Positions 44,242 to 52,914 of a stretch of 64,000 bases of DNA are shown one piece after another (positions within the stretch are counted from its first letter, which is position 1; every line of letters begins with the position of its first letter). A program made the translations under genes and the position numbers. Under the pieces are notes generated by a model, which was given only the letters and a program-made list of their open reading frames with translations, was not told where the DNA came from and did not search any database. The stretch is from Rhizobiaceae bacterium (lineage in GTDB: Bacteria > Pseudomonadota > Alphaproteobacteria > Rhizobiales > Rhizobiaceae), in contig JANQKQ010000023.1 in the NCBI GenBank assembly GCA_028281105.1, positions 1-64,000 of the forward strand, read 5' to 3'.

Positions 44242-45720
44242 TCACCTGCGCATAGTGAGGCCCATCGTGATCGTGGTCGACTCGTAGGAGGTGCCGGCGG
44301 CCGAGGATTCCAGCGCCTGATACTCGGCGTCCGCCGACAAGGCGACGAAGCGGTTGAACCAGTGATCCACGCCGACGCCGACCGTATAGAGCGTGTCGGT
44401 GCGGCCCAGGCTGTCATAGCTCGTGTAGTCGACGCCCGCCGTCGCGTTCACCTCCAGGTTGGCACGAACCCGCCGGGTGGCGACCAGATTGGCGCCGTAA
44501 GCCACCGACCCGTTCTGGCCGGCCTGCGTCGATCCGCCCAGGTCGGTCGACAAGGTCAGCGCAACATTGCTGTCGCGCTCCGGCGACCAGTTAAGCGTCC
44601 CGTCCACGGTGATCCCGGCCAGATCCTCGATGGCGTCGTCCTCGAAACTCTGCCGCGAGTAGCCGATGGCAACCTCGCCGGTCAGCTTCTCGTTCAGATC
44701 GATCTCGACGCCGCCACGCAAACCGACCGTGACGGAATCGCGCCGCTGACCGTTGCGATCAAGCGCAAGGTCGTGGACGTCGGTGGCGATCCCGGCCTCG
44801 ACGAACGGCTGGAACGCCGGGCTTGCGCCATAGCCCAGCCGGGCGGACACGCCAAATGCGTTGAGGTTGCGGTCGCTCTGGTCGAGCACGCCGCCGCCGA
44901 TCAACGTGGCATTTTCGTAGACCTCCCGGCCGGCCGAGCCACGCAGGGTGAAATCCAGCTTGCCGCCATCGCGCTCCAATTCCACATAGCCGCCGAACTC
45001 ATGCGCACCGGCGCGACCGTCCACGGACGATGACAGATTGGCGCTCGAAGCGCTTTCGGTGGCGTATTCGTAGTTGGAGCCGAAAGCGAGGCTGAAACCG
45101 TTGCGCAGATCGAACCGCAACTCGCCGTCGACGGCGGCCTGCGGGATCGGGTCGGTGTCAGCGTCGATCCGCTCGGTATATTCGCCGGCCGCGGTGACGG
45201 TCAGTTGGTGGCGAGCCCAGTCCGAGCGCAGCTCGAGTTCGGCCTCGGTGCGCGAAATCAGCCCGGCTTCCCCGCCCGCCGAATAGGCGCTGTTGCTGGC
45301 CACGCCGATGCTCTGGGTCAATCGGGGAAACAGCAGCAAGCTGCCCATGCGCATTCCGATCGGTTCGAACGGATCGCCGGCATCGACGGCCGGACTACCC
45401 GGTTCGACCACACCCTGGGCCACGTTGGTCCGGCCCGCCGGCCCTGGGCCAGCTTCCCCATCGTCCGCTACCGCGGCGTCGGTCAGCCTGGTGGCGATTC
45501 CATCATTGATGGGTAGCGCCTGAGGCGCGCCGCCGGCTCCAGCTTCATCATCGGTTTCATCACCACTAAGCGCCGGCCGCAACAACAGCTCGTCCAGCGG
45601 ACCGGCATCGTCCACCGGCCCTGCCGACTGCGCAAACGCCGCCGATGCGCCGGCAAGCGTCAACACTCCCGCCAGCAGGTGCGACAAACCCCATGCGAGA
45701 GGAAACCGCGCTTCGCCCAC
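44242..45720 (-). CDS. outer membrane beta-barrel protein (BBP2_2 type)
   Basis: 492 residues from GTG 45720, with a signal peptide ending AAFAQ. An acidic, low-complexity region to about residue 105 precedes a long series of alternating polar/hydrophobic strands (LRSDWARHQLTVTAAGEYTER, FDLRNGFSLAFGSNYEY, KLTGEVAIGYSRQSFED) and a C-terminal aromatic-ended strand TTITMGLTMRR. This resembles the rhizobial BBP2_2 barrels associated with polysaccharide secretion loci. Cargo unknown; proximity to galU, galE and kdsD fits an envelope role. Confidence 0.78.
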   Translation of the reverse strand: MGEARFPLAWGLSHLLAGVLTLAGASAAFAQSAGPVDDAGPLDELLLRPALSGDETDDEAGAGGAPQALPINDGIATRLTDAAVADDGEAGPGPAGRTNVAQGVVEPGSPAVDAGDPFEPIGMRMGSLLLFPRLTQSIGVASNSAYSAGGEAGLISRTEAELELRSDWARHQLTVTAAGEYTERIDADTDPIPQAAVDGELRFDLRNGFSLAFGSNYEYATESASSANLSSSVDGRAGAHEFGGYVELERDGGKLDFTLRGSAGREVYENATLIGGGVLDQSDRNLNAFGVSARLGYGASPAFQPFVEAGIATDVHDLALDRNGQRRDSVTVGLRGGVEIDLNEKLTGEVAIGYSRQSFEDDAIEDLAGITVDGTLNWSPERDSNVALTLSTDLGGSTQAGQNGSVAYGANLVATRRVRANLEVNATAGVDYTSYDSLGRTDTLYTVGVGVDHWFNRFVALSADAEYQALESSAAGTSYESTTITMGLTMRR

Positions 45721-45847
45721 GTGCCTGCCCGTTCAGCTTCGTCAAATCTTGCCAAACGGTAAAGGCTTGTGGTTAACGCTTGGTTTCGCGCGGGCGATCG
45801 GCGGGCACGTCTTGGCAGCCGGTCGCCGCATGATAAGGTCGATCGCC

Positions 45848-46819
45848 ATGAACGCCTCTGACATCGTCCGTTCCGCCCTGCGCACGGTGGAAATTGAGCG
45901 CGCGGGCTTGGGCGCGCTCGAGCAGGCCCTGCGCGGCGCGCTGGCCGACCCGTTCAACGCTGCGGTGGAAACCTGTCGGGGGATTTCCGGTCGTGTGATC
46001 GTCACCGGGGTGGGCAAGAGCGGCCATATCGGCTCGAAGCTGGCCGCCACCTTCGCCTCGACGGGCACGCCGGCCTTCTTCGTCCACCCGGCCGAGGCCA
46101 ATCACGGCGATCTGGGCATGATCGCGCCCGACGACGTGATCATTGCCATGTCCTGGTCCGGCGAAAACACCGAGTTTCAGGGCATTCTCGCCTACTCGCG
46201 AAGGTTTTCCATCCCGCTGATCGCGATCACGTCCAACGCCGCCTCCACCCTGGCCCGCGAAGCTGATCTATGCCTGGAACTGCCGCGCGAGGAGGAGGCC
46301 TGCCCGAACGGGCTGGCGCCGACCACCTCGGCGATGATGATGCTGGCGATCGGCGATGCGCTCGCCGTGGCGCTGTTGGAGAGCCGGGGCTTTTCGGCGT
46401 CGGATTTCCGCATCTTTCACCCCGGCGGCCAGTTAGGCGCCAACCTCACTCTGGTCCGCGACATCATGCACGGCGGCGGCGAGATGCCGCTGGCGAGCCC
46501 CGACACCGCCATGTCGGAGGCGATCCTGGTGATATCGCAGAAGGGGTTCGGCTGCGTCGGCATCGTCGACGATGACGGCAGGTTGGTCGGCATCATCACC
46601 GACGGCGACCTGCGCCGCAACATGGCCAACGACATGTTGCAGATGGCCGCCGGCGACGTGATGACCGCCGGCCCCAAGACGGTCCGCCCGGAGACGCTTG
46701 CCAGCGCCGCGATCGCGCTGATCAATGAATCGGCGATCACCACCCTGTTCGTCACCGAAGACGACAGGCCCGTGGGCATTTTGCACATGCACGATCTGCT
46801 GCGGATCGGGGTGGCCTAG
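45848..46819 (+). CDS. kdsD: arabinose-5-phosphate isomerase, KpsF/GutQ family
   Basis: 323 residues from ATG 45848 (AAGGT upstream; earlier in-frame starts lack conservation). The SIS domain is at about 30-200 (VIVTGVGKSGHIGSKLAATFASTGTPAFFVHPAEANHGDLGM, IAMSWSGENTEF, NGLAPTTSAMMML). Two CBS domains follow (MHGGGEMPLASPDTAMSEAI; GIITDGDLRR; VMTAGPKTVRPETL). It converts ribulose-5-phosphate to arabinose-5-phosphate for Kdo synthesis. Its stop overlaps the hemH stop by 4 bp, tail to tail. Confidence 0.92.
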   Translation: MNASDIVRSALRTVEIERAGLGALEQALRGALADPFNAAVETCRGISGRVIVTGVGKSGHIGSKLAATFASTGTPAFFVHPAEANHGDLGMIAPDDVIIAMSWSGENTEFQGILAYSRRFSIPLIAITSNAASTLAREADLCLELPREEEACPNGLAPTTSAMMMLAIGDALAVALLESRGFSASDFRIFHPGGQLGANLTLVRDIMHGGGEMPLASPDTAMSEAILVISQKGFGCVGIVDDDGRLVGIITDGDLRRNMANDMLQMAAGDVMTAGPKTVRPETLASAAIALINESAITTLFVTEDDRPVGILHMHDLLRIGVA

Positions 46820-47880
46820 ATCCACCCTCCCAATTCTCGCCGCACGATGTGCTCGATCACCTTCATTCCCGCCTCGGAATCGTTGAGGCACGGGATGTGT
46901 GAGAACCGCTCGCCGCCATGCTCATGGAAGCTGGCGGCCGCCTCTACCGCAATTTCCTCCAGCGTTTCCAGACAGTCGGACACGAAACCCGGGTTGAAGA
47001 CCGCCAGGTTCTTGATCCCCTGATCCGCCAACTCCTCCACCGTCTTGTCGGTGTAGGGCTGCAACCATTCCTCCGGCCCGAAGCGCGACTGGAAGCAGGT
47101 GAGCAGCCGGCCGGACTTCCAGCCCAGCCGCGCCTCCAGCAGGCGGCTCGTCTTCTTGCAGTGGCAATAGTAAGGATCGCCCCTGTCGAAATAGCTCTGC
47201 GGGATGCCGTGATATGAGGCGATGACCTTCTCCGGCTCGAAGTCGAGACCTGCCAGGTGCTGCTCGATCGAGGTCGCCAGGGCGTCGATATAGACGGGAT
47301 CGTCATGCCACGCATAGGCCGTGCGGATTGCCGGCATCCAACGCATCGCCGAAAGCGCCTGGAACAGCTTGTCGTTCACCGTCGCCGTCGTGGTTGCGGA
47401 ATATTGCGGATACAGCGGAACGGCTAAAATTCGCTCGCACCCTTGCTCCTGCAATGCCGCGACACGATCGCGGATCGACGGCTGGCCGTAGCGCATTGCC
47501 CAGTCGACGATCAGGTTTCGATGGGACGCCAGCGACACAGCCAGATGGTCCGACTGGCTGCGGGTGAAAGTGCGCAACGGCGATTCATCGCGTTCATGGT
47601 TCCAGATCTTCGCGTAGGCCGCCCCCGATCTGGCCGGGCGCGTATTGAGTACGATGCCAAAGAGAATCGGATACCAGATCGCGCGCGGCCACTCGATCAC
47701 GCGCACATCGGTAAGGAACTCCGCCAGATAGCGGCGCATATTGGCTTTGTCGTATCCGTCCGGCGTGCCCAGATTGATCAGCAGCACACCGACCTTGCCG
47801 GACCGCACCGTCGGGTGATCCGCTGGCCGGGGATTCATCGCCGTGTCTGTGGTATTATTGGCGGACTTCCGATCGGCCAT
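46816..47880 (-). CDS. hemH: ferrochelatase
   Basis: 354 residues. GVLLINLGTPDGYD, RRYLAEFLTD, VPLYPQYSATTTATV, ASYHGIPQSYFDRGDPYYCHCKKT (metal/porphyrin-binding histidine) and CFQSRFGPEEWLQPYTDKTVEELA are diagnostic. It inserts Fe2+ into protoporphyrin IX. The final part FSHIPCLNDSEAGMKVIEHIV is normal. GAGGAG precedes the ATG. It overlaps kdsD tail to tail. Confidence 0.97.
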   Translation of the reverse strand: MADRKSANNTTDTAMNPRPADHPTVRSGKVGVLLINLGTPDGYDKANMRRYLAEFLTDVRVIEWPRAIWYPILFGIVLNTRPARSGAAYAKIWNHERDESPLRTFTRSQSDHLAVSLASHRNLIVDWAMRYGQPSIRDRVAALQEQGCERILAVPLYPQYSATTTATVNDKLFQALSAMRWMPAIRTAYAWHDDPVYIDALATSIEQHLAGLDFEPEKVIASYHGIPQSYFDRGDPYYCHCKKTSRLLEARLGWKSGRLLTCFQSRFGPEEWLQPYTDKTVEELADQGIKNLAVFNPGFVSDCLETLEEIAVEAAASFHEHGGERFSHIPCLNDSEAGMKVIEHIVRRELGGWI

Positions 47881-48000
47881 CGCGCGGCTCCTCGCCCGCC
47901 TCTTTAGAAAGGTTCAAAGCGAGAAGATAGGGCACCCGCGCGGTCGATCAAGTCTGCCCGGTCAGCTGATTGATTTGTCGCACGATCGCGCTGCTGGGAG

Positions 48001-49203
48001 TTACGTCCCCACCAGGAACATCCAGCCGTAGCCGATGATGAAGGCGGGAATGGCGCTGTACAGCGTCGCCAGTATCGCGGCGCGCGGCGCCAGCGCCAGC
48101 GCCGGGAACAGCGCATCGCCGTCGTTGGCGATGGCGTTGGCAAGCTGCGCCGACATCGGGATGGCGCCGGCCAGATACAGCGACGTGACGACGATCTGCG
48201 GCCCGCAACCGGGGATGAAACCGATCAGGATGGCGATCGTCGGCATCGCGAATATGAAACCCTTGAACATTTCGCCGAGATCGACGCCGCCAAACACCAC
48301 CAACAATTCGAAGCTGACGAAGGCCAGCACCACCCAGGCGGTGACGAAGTTTGTATCCTTGACCACCCTTGTGACCAGCGGGTCTTCGATGCGCGAATCC
48401 GCGCCGATGGCGCTGATCGGCCGTTTGGAGAACGCCCACAGTGTGATGGAAAGCCCGGCACCGATAAAGCCAAGCCACAAGGTCGGCTGCATCGAGGCCC
48501 AAGGCCCGAACCATTCGTCGACCTCGACCAGGAACGCCAGGAAGATGCCGGCCACCAGGCCGACCGCCACAAGAGCGATCCACAGCCAGTAGACATTGGG
48601 TACACGCTCGCCGACGAGCCCGCCGAAACGCGGCTCGTCGATCGCGTCGGCGCCGTCGACCTTGTCGCGCTCGACCATCATGAAGTCGTCGTCGTGAATG
48701 GCATCGGCGATCCAGCCGGTGATGATGCCCGCCACCAGGCTTAAGGAAAACACGATGACCGCCGAAGTCGGATCGCGCGCGATCAGCAGGAACGCCGCGT
48801 CCCCCATCGTCGCCACCAGCACCGAGATCAGCGCGCCGAAACTGGCATAGCCCTTGGTAAACTGCGTCACGACGATGATCGCCCCGCCGCAGCCCGGCAG
48901 CACGCCCAATGCGCTGGCGATCAGCGGCTGCAGGCGGCGGTTGTTGGCCATCACCTGACCGAGATTGAAGGAGAACGCCCGCTCCAGCCAGAACACCAGC
49001 GCCAATGTGGCGGCCACGAACACCGAGACCGCCAGAAACGCGTCGGCCATCGACTCCATCAGCACTTGGCGCGAGGAACTCGACGCCAGCAGCAGAAACA
49101 GCAGGAAGCCGAACAATATCAACCGCCAGCGATTGGCCTTCATCCGGCCGAAAAGGCTCGGACCTTCCCCGGCTGAATGGGTTGCTGCAACCGAGTCGCC
49201 CAT
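48001..49203 (-). CDS. putative manganese/heavy-metal exporter, 10-TM family
   Basis: 400 residues with about ten hydrophobic helices and a hydrophilic, acidic/His loop in the middle (ADAIHDDDFMMVERDKVDGADAIDE). The two halves carry similar signature loops: ALGVLPGCGGAIIVVTQF near 98 and IGFIPGCGPQIVVTSLY near 340, suggesting an internal duplication. This fits the 10-TM putative metal exporter family (DUF2899/ArsP_2). A palindromic Fur-family-type operator lies 50-80 bp upstream, consistent with metal-dependent control. The substrate is inferred, not shown. Confidence 0.82.
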   Translation of the reverse strand: MGDSVAATHSAGEGPSLFGRMKANRWRLILFGFLLFLLLASSSSRQVLMESMADAFLAVSVFVAATLALVFWLERAFSFNLGQVMANNRRLQPLIASALGVLPGCGGAIIVVTQFTKGYASFGALISVLVATMGDAAFLLIARDPTSAVIVFSLSLVAGIITGWIADAIHDDDFMMVERDKVDGADAIDEPRFGGLVGERVPNVYWLWIALVAVGLVAGIFLAFLVEVDEWFGPWASMQPTLWLGFIGAGLSITLWAFSKRPISAIGADSRIEDPLVTRVVKDTNFVTAWVVLAFVSFELLVVFGGVDLGEMFKGFIFAMPTIAILIGFIPGCGPQIVVTSLYLAGAIPMSAQLANAIANDGDALFPALALAPRAAILATLYSAIPAFIIGYGWMFLVGT

Positions 49204-49253
49204 AGAACTTCTACCTTTGCCTCGCAGCAGCGGTCACGCATCGTGCTCGTGGC

Positions 49254-49282
49254 TTGCGAATGATAATGAGAATAATTCGCAA
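49254..49282. promoter_or_regulatory. Fur/Mur-type operator upstream of the metal exporter
   Basis: A 29-bp palindrome with outer arms TTGCGAAT and ATTCGCAA encloses a GATAATGAGAATA centre, very like Fur-box sequences (GATAATGATAATC). It is 51-79 bp upstream of the exporter ATG, a normal operator position. In rhizobia the Fur homologue is often the manganese regulator Mur. Confidence 0.7.
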
Positions 49283-49350
49283 CTAATAGCCCAAACAAGC
49301 GGATCAATCAACACGGAATTTCAGCGCGATACCGCGAAGGCGCTGCGCGA

Positions 49351-50325
49351 TCAGGAGTCGGCCGGGCCGCCGACCAGGAAGGTCGAGCGGGTCTGACCCC
49401 CGTACAATACGGCGGCGATGGCGCTGATGCAGGCGTCCATCTGGCCGGCAAGCGCATCGTGGCTAGCACCGGCCACATGCGGCGACATGATCACATTGTG
49501 CCTGGCGAACTCGGCGAAACGCGGCGTCGGCTCGTCTTCGAACACGTCGAGGCCGGCGCCTGCGAGCCGACCCGAAGCCAGCGCGCCCAACAGCGCGTCT
49601 TCGTCGACCAGTCCCCCACGCGCGGCATTGACGAGAATGGCGCCCGGCTTCATTGCCGCCAGCTCACCTTCACCGATCAGCGGCTTGTCCCCGGTTCTCG
49701 GTAGGTGCAGGGTGAGGATATCGGCCCGCTCGATGATGCCGGCGAGATCGGTGACCAGCGAAACCTCCGGCGGCCGCGACCCGCCATCGAGAACGGGATC
49801 GCACACCACCACGTCAATGCCGAAGCCGGCCGCGCGCCGCCCAACCGCCTGGCCCACCGGCCCGTAGCCGACGATGCCCAGGGTGCGCCCGGCAACGCCT
49901 ACAAAAGGCCCGCGCAACCAGTCGCCCGCCTTCATCGCCGCGTCCCAGTTGTGAAGATCGCACGCGAGCGACAGGATCATCGCCCACGTCAGATCGGCCA
50001 CCGAATCCGCATTGACGCCGCGCACGATGGAAACGGCGATGCCGTTGTCGCCCGCCGCATCCAGATCCACCGCGTCATAGCCGACGCCGAAGCGCGCGAT
50101 CAGCTTCAGCCCGGAGGCGCTGCTCAGCAGCTCGCGGTCATATCTCTCCGCACCGGCGATGATCGCCACCGCATCTTCCATCTGCCGGGCCAGATCATCG
50201 CCCGACGGCCCGCGGCCCGTTTCATTCCAAACGACGCGACGGTCGAGAGCAGCCAGACGACCTTCAAATTCGGGCCGCAGATGGTCGATCGTGGACGGGT
50301 TGACATAGATGGTGCCGGACGCCAT
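49351..50325 (-). CDS. D-isomer-specific 2-hydroxyacid dehydrogenase (SerA-like)
   Basis: 324 residues. ARFGVGYDAVDL, LGIVGYGPVGQAVGRR (NAD-binding), VNAARGGLVDEDAL with Arg, LDVFEDEP with Glu, and MSPHVAGAS with the catalytic His are all present. Substrate may be D-3-phosphoglycerate, glyoxylate/hydroxypyruvate or another 2-keto acid. It is divergent from the HTH-cupin regulator of the hydantoinase cluster, and one operator copy lies 159 bp before its start, so it may belong to the same regulon. Confidence 0.88.
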   Translation of the reverse strand: MASGTIYVNPSTIDHLRPEFEGRLAALDRRVVWNETGRGPSGDDLARQMEDAVAIIAGAERYDRELLSSASGLKLIARFGVGYDAVDLDAAGDNGIAVSIVRGVNADSVADLTWAMILSLACDLHNWDAAMKAGDWLRGPFVGVAGRTLGIVGYGPVGQAVGRRAAGFGIDVVVCDPVLDGGSRPPEVSLVTDLAGIIERADILTLHLPRTGDKPLIGEGELAAMKPGAILVNAARGGLVDEDALLGALASGRLAGAGLDVFEDEPTPRFAEFARHNVIMSPHVAGASHDALAGQMDACISAIAAVLYGGQTRSTFLVGGPADS

Positions 50326-50483
50326 GGCGGGCTCGTTATTGTTGTTGTGCGGGCTTGGACGATCGAATGCGATCGGCCGTGGCCACCGTCGAACACCGGC
50401 CGGGCCGCGTCAAGCCGGCCATGCCGGTCCCCCTATGCGACAAGTTCCATACGACACCTGCCGCCACGGGGACCCTGACGCGA

Positions 50484-50500
50484 TTTTAGCCGTGGTAAAA
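50484..50500. promoter_or_regulatory. operator copy 1 (TTTTAGCCGTGGTAAAA)
   Basis: A 17-bp site, imperfectly palindromic (TTTTA..TAAAA), lies just upstream of the -35 element. It repeats in inverted orientation at 50533-50549. Positions immediately next to the promoter suggest it is bound by the adjacent HTH-cupin regulator. Confidence 0.6.
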
Positions 50501-50504
50501 ATCC

Positions 50505-50533
50505 TTGACAGGCGCGGCCTGCGGCGGAATAAT
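50505..50533 (+). promoter_or_regulatory. sigma-70 promoter of the regulator / hyu cluster
   Basis: TTGACA (50505-50510) and AATAAT (50528-50533) are separated by exactly 17 bp, close to the sigma-70 consensus. The promoter is bracketed by the two operator copies, the second starting at the last base of the -10 box. Confidence 0.75.
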
Positions 50534-50549
50534 TTTACCAATACTAAAA
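50533..50549. promoter_or_regulatory. operator copy 2 (TTTTACCAATACTAAAA)
   Basis: The reverse complement, TTTTAGTATTGGTAAAA, agrees with copy 1 at 14 of 17 positions. It covers the expected transcription start, so a bound protein would repress. Centres of the two copies are 49 bp apart. Confidence 0.6.
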
Positions 50550-50561
50550 TGGGGAAGGCGT

Positions 50562-51230
50562 GTGACCGCAGGCAATTCCAGTCCAGCCCGTTCCGCAGCG
50601 CAGGATGACGCGGCCGATGACAGCCATCGCCCTTTGGGCGAACGGCTGCGTCAGCGCAGGCGAGAATTGGGCCTGACATTGAAGGACGTTGCCAGCGGCG
50701 CCGGGCTCTCGATCGGCTTCATCTCCCAGGTCGAACGAGAGCTAACCATCCCCTCCCTGTCGTCGCTGGCGTCGATCTCCCGGGTCCTGCAGACCCACTT
50801 GACCGAGTTTCTTTCGCCACCGCCGGCAGGGACACCTCACACCCGCAGCCACAAGCGCGACATATATTCAGTCAGCGAGGGCTCGCTCAACTACGAGCGG
50901 CTTTCGGCAAAGTTCCCCGGCAGCGTGCTGAACTCGGTGATCGTGCACGAACCACCCGGCCACCGCTCGGAGCCGATCCGACACGAGGGCGAGGAACTGT
51001 TCTTCATTCTAAGCGGCTCGATCACCGTCGAGGTCGACGACGAGGTCACCATCCTCAATGCCGGCGACACGATCCACTTCGACTCCATGCGGCGTCACTC
51101 GTCCTGGAACCACACCAGCGAGCCCGTGGCGATGCTGCATGTGTGCACGATGGACGTGTTCGGCGACGGACCGCAGGATGCCGACAAACCGGGCAACCGC
51201 GCCGGCCACGACGACAACAACAAGAACTGA
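50562..51230 (+). CDS. HTH (Xre/SinR-type) plus cupin transcriptional regulator
   Basis: 222 residues from GTG 50562, with GGGGAAGG 4-5 bp upstream; an in-frame TTG at 50505 is the -35 box and cannot be the start. An N-terminal helix-turn-helix (LGERLRQRRRELGLTLKDVASGAGLSIGFISQVERELTIPSLSSL) is followed by a small-molecule-binding cupin domain (EPIRHEGEELFFILSGSITVEVDDEV, LNAGDTIHFDSMRRHS). This class regulates amino-acid, betaine and puuR-like catabolic genes. Two operators flank its own promoter. It leads the ABC importer and hyu genes on the same strand. Confidence 0.9.
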   Translation: MTAGNSSPARSAAQDDAADDSHRPLGERLRQRRRELGLTLKDVASGAGLSIGFISQVERELTIPSLSSLASISRVLQTHLTEFLSPPPAGTPHTRSHKRDIYSVSEGSLNYERLSAKFPGSVLNSVIVHEPPGHRSEPIRHEGEELFFILSGSITVEVDDEVTILNAGDTIHFDSMRRHSSWNHTSEPVAMLHVCTMDVFGDGPQDADKPGNRAGHDDNNKN

Positions 51231-51259
51231 CCAACCATCCAACAGGAGAGCAAAGAACC

Positions 51260-52855
51260 ATGAGACCGATTGTGAAGACCTTCGCGGCGGCCATGCTGGC
51301 GACCAGCATGTTGGCCGCCATGCCGACGGCCGCCAATGCCGGTGGTACGCTGCGCCTCGATGAAGTGGCCGTGGGCGAACTCGACCCGGCCAAGGCGTCC
51401 GACTACGCCGACTCCATCTTAATGTTCAACGTCTACGACACCCTGGTGCTGCCCCGGCAGGGTGGTCCGGGCCACGTGCCGCACCTGGCCGAGAGCTGGG
51501 AAGGATCGGGCCAGACCTACACCTTCAAGCTTCGTGACGACGTCAAGTTCCAGAGCGGCAACCCGCTGACGGCCGAAGACGTGGTGTTCTCGGTCGACCG
51601 CATGCAGGCGCTGGGCAAGGGCCTGTCCTATCTGATGAGCGATGTCGAATCGGTGGAAGCCATCGATTCCCACACCGTGCGGTTCAACCTGTCCCAGCCC
51701 TATTCGCCCTTCGTCGCTTCGCTGGTGCGCCTTCCCATCGTCGACAAGGCCACGGTAATGGCCAATCTGGGCGACGGTGACGGCGAGATGAAGGACTGGG
51801 GCGAAGCCTATCTGTCCGCCAACGGCGCGGGCACCGGCGCCTATGTGGTCACATCCCATAACCCCCAGGAAGAAACGGTTATGGAGAAGAACCCGAACTA
51901 CTTCCTGGGCATCGCCGATGCCGCGCCCGATACCGTGCGCCTGCGCTACGGGCTGGAAGCGGCGACGGTTCGCACCCTGATCGCCCGCGGCGAGCACGAC
52001 ATCGCCTCCCAGTGGCTGCCGCCGGAGGTGATCAAGGCGCTCGTCGACGATGGCGCGCAACTGTTGACCGAAAGCGGAACCGGCGCGTTCTACTTCAAGT
52101 TCAACACCACCAAGCCGCCGCTCGACGACGCCAACTGCCGTCTCGGCCTGTCGAAAGCCTTCGACTACGCCTCCTCGATCAAGATGATCGCGGTAACCGA
52201 CGAGGTTTCCCAGGGCAGCCCGTCCACGGGAGCGATCCCCGTCGGCATGTTCGGGGCCAACCCGGCCGATCAGACCCTGTCGCGGGACGTTGATGCGGCC
52301 AAGCAGCATCTGGCCGACTGCGCCCACGACATCGCCGACCACGAGATCGAGATCTCCTGGATCGCCGAGGTGCCGCTTGAGGAACGGTTCGCGCTGCTGA
52401 TGCAGGCGAACTACGCCGAACTGGGCATCAAGTCGAAGATCACCAAGCTGCCTTGGGCCTCGTTCACCGAGCGGGTGTCGAAGCCGGAAAACACGCCCCA
52501 CGTCTCGCAGCTGTTCGTCAACGCGGTGACCGGCGATCCGGACACATTGCTGTACGGCATGTACCACTCGTCGGTACCGGGCACCTGGCAGTCGCCTGAA
52601 TATCTGAGCGACGCCCAGGTCGACGCAGCGCTCGAGGCCGGCCGCACGGGAGCCGACGATGCCGCGCGCGAAGCCGCCTATTCGCAGCTCAACGCCAGGC
52701 TGATGGAGATCGCACCGACCATCTACGGCTACGATCGCCAGTCGGTGTTCGTCGCCTCGAACCGGGTCTCCGCGCCGGCGCTGTCCGATCCCGCGCATGC
52801 GTTCGGACTGGATGGCATGGGCTTCTCGTTCCGGCTGATGGAAGTCGCCGAATAG
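51260..52855 (+). CDS. ABC transporter substrate-binding protein, family 5 (peptide/opine/nickel type)
   Basis: 531 residues from ATG 51260 (AGGAGAG upstream). Signal peptide ends AANAGG. SBP_bac_5 features are GGTLRLDEVAVGELDPAKASDYADSILMFNVYDTLV, HLAESWEGSGQTYTFKLRDDVKFQSGNPLTAEDVVFSVDRM, and the C-terminal SQLNARLMEIAPTIYGYDRQSV. It captures the ligand in the periplasm. Followed by a strong hairpin terminator and then the permease genes, it is expected to be expressed above the rest. Confidence 0.93.
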   Translation: MRPIVKTFAAAMLATSMLAAMPTAANAGGTLRLDEVAVGELDPAKASDYADSILMFNVYDTLVLPRQGGPGHVPHLAESWEGSGQTYTFKLRDDVKFQSGNPLTAEDVVFSVDRMQALGKGLSYLMSDVESVEAIDSHTVRFNLSQPYSPFVASLVRLPIVDKATVMANLGDGDGEMKDWGEAYLSANGAGTGAYVVTSHNPQEETVMEKNPNYFLGIADAAPDTVRLRYGLEAATVRTLIARGEHDIASQWLPPEVIKALVDDGAQLLTESGTGAFYFKFNTTKPPLDDANCRLGLSKAFDYASSIKMIAVTDEVSQGSPSTGAIPVGMFGANPADQTLSRDVDAAKQHLADCAHDIADHEIEISWIAEVPLEERFALLMQANYAELGIKSKITKLPWASFTERVSKPENTPHVSQLFVNAVTGDPDTLLYGMYHSSVPGTWQSPEYLSDAQVDAALEAGRTGADDAAREAAYSQLNARLMEIAPTIYGYDRQSVFVASNRVSAPALSDPAHAFGLDGMGFSFRLMEVAE

Positions 52856-52867
52856 GCTATAAAGAGC

Positions 52868-52897
52868 GGGGCGGCCGGCAGCCGGCCGCCCCTTTTT
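52868..52897 (+). terminator. intrinsic terminator/attenuator between the binding protein and permease genes
   Basis: GGGGCGGCCGGC and GCCGGCCGCCCC are 12-bp arms around one base, followed by TTTTT. It lies 12 bp after the binding-protein stop and 17 bp before the permease start, so it is probably partial read-through rather than the end of the operon. Confidence 0.85.
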
Positions 52898-52914
52898 GTA
52901 CAGGCGGCATCGTC

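Noticed and set aside
50505..50561. Upstream TTG start for the HTH-cupin regulator
   Set aside because: The TTG is part of the -35 hexamer, upstream of the predicted transcription start; GTG 50562 has a good ribosome binding site.
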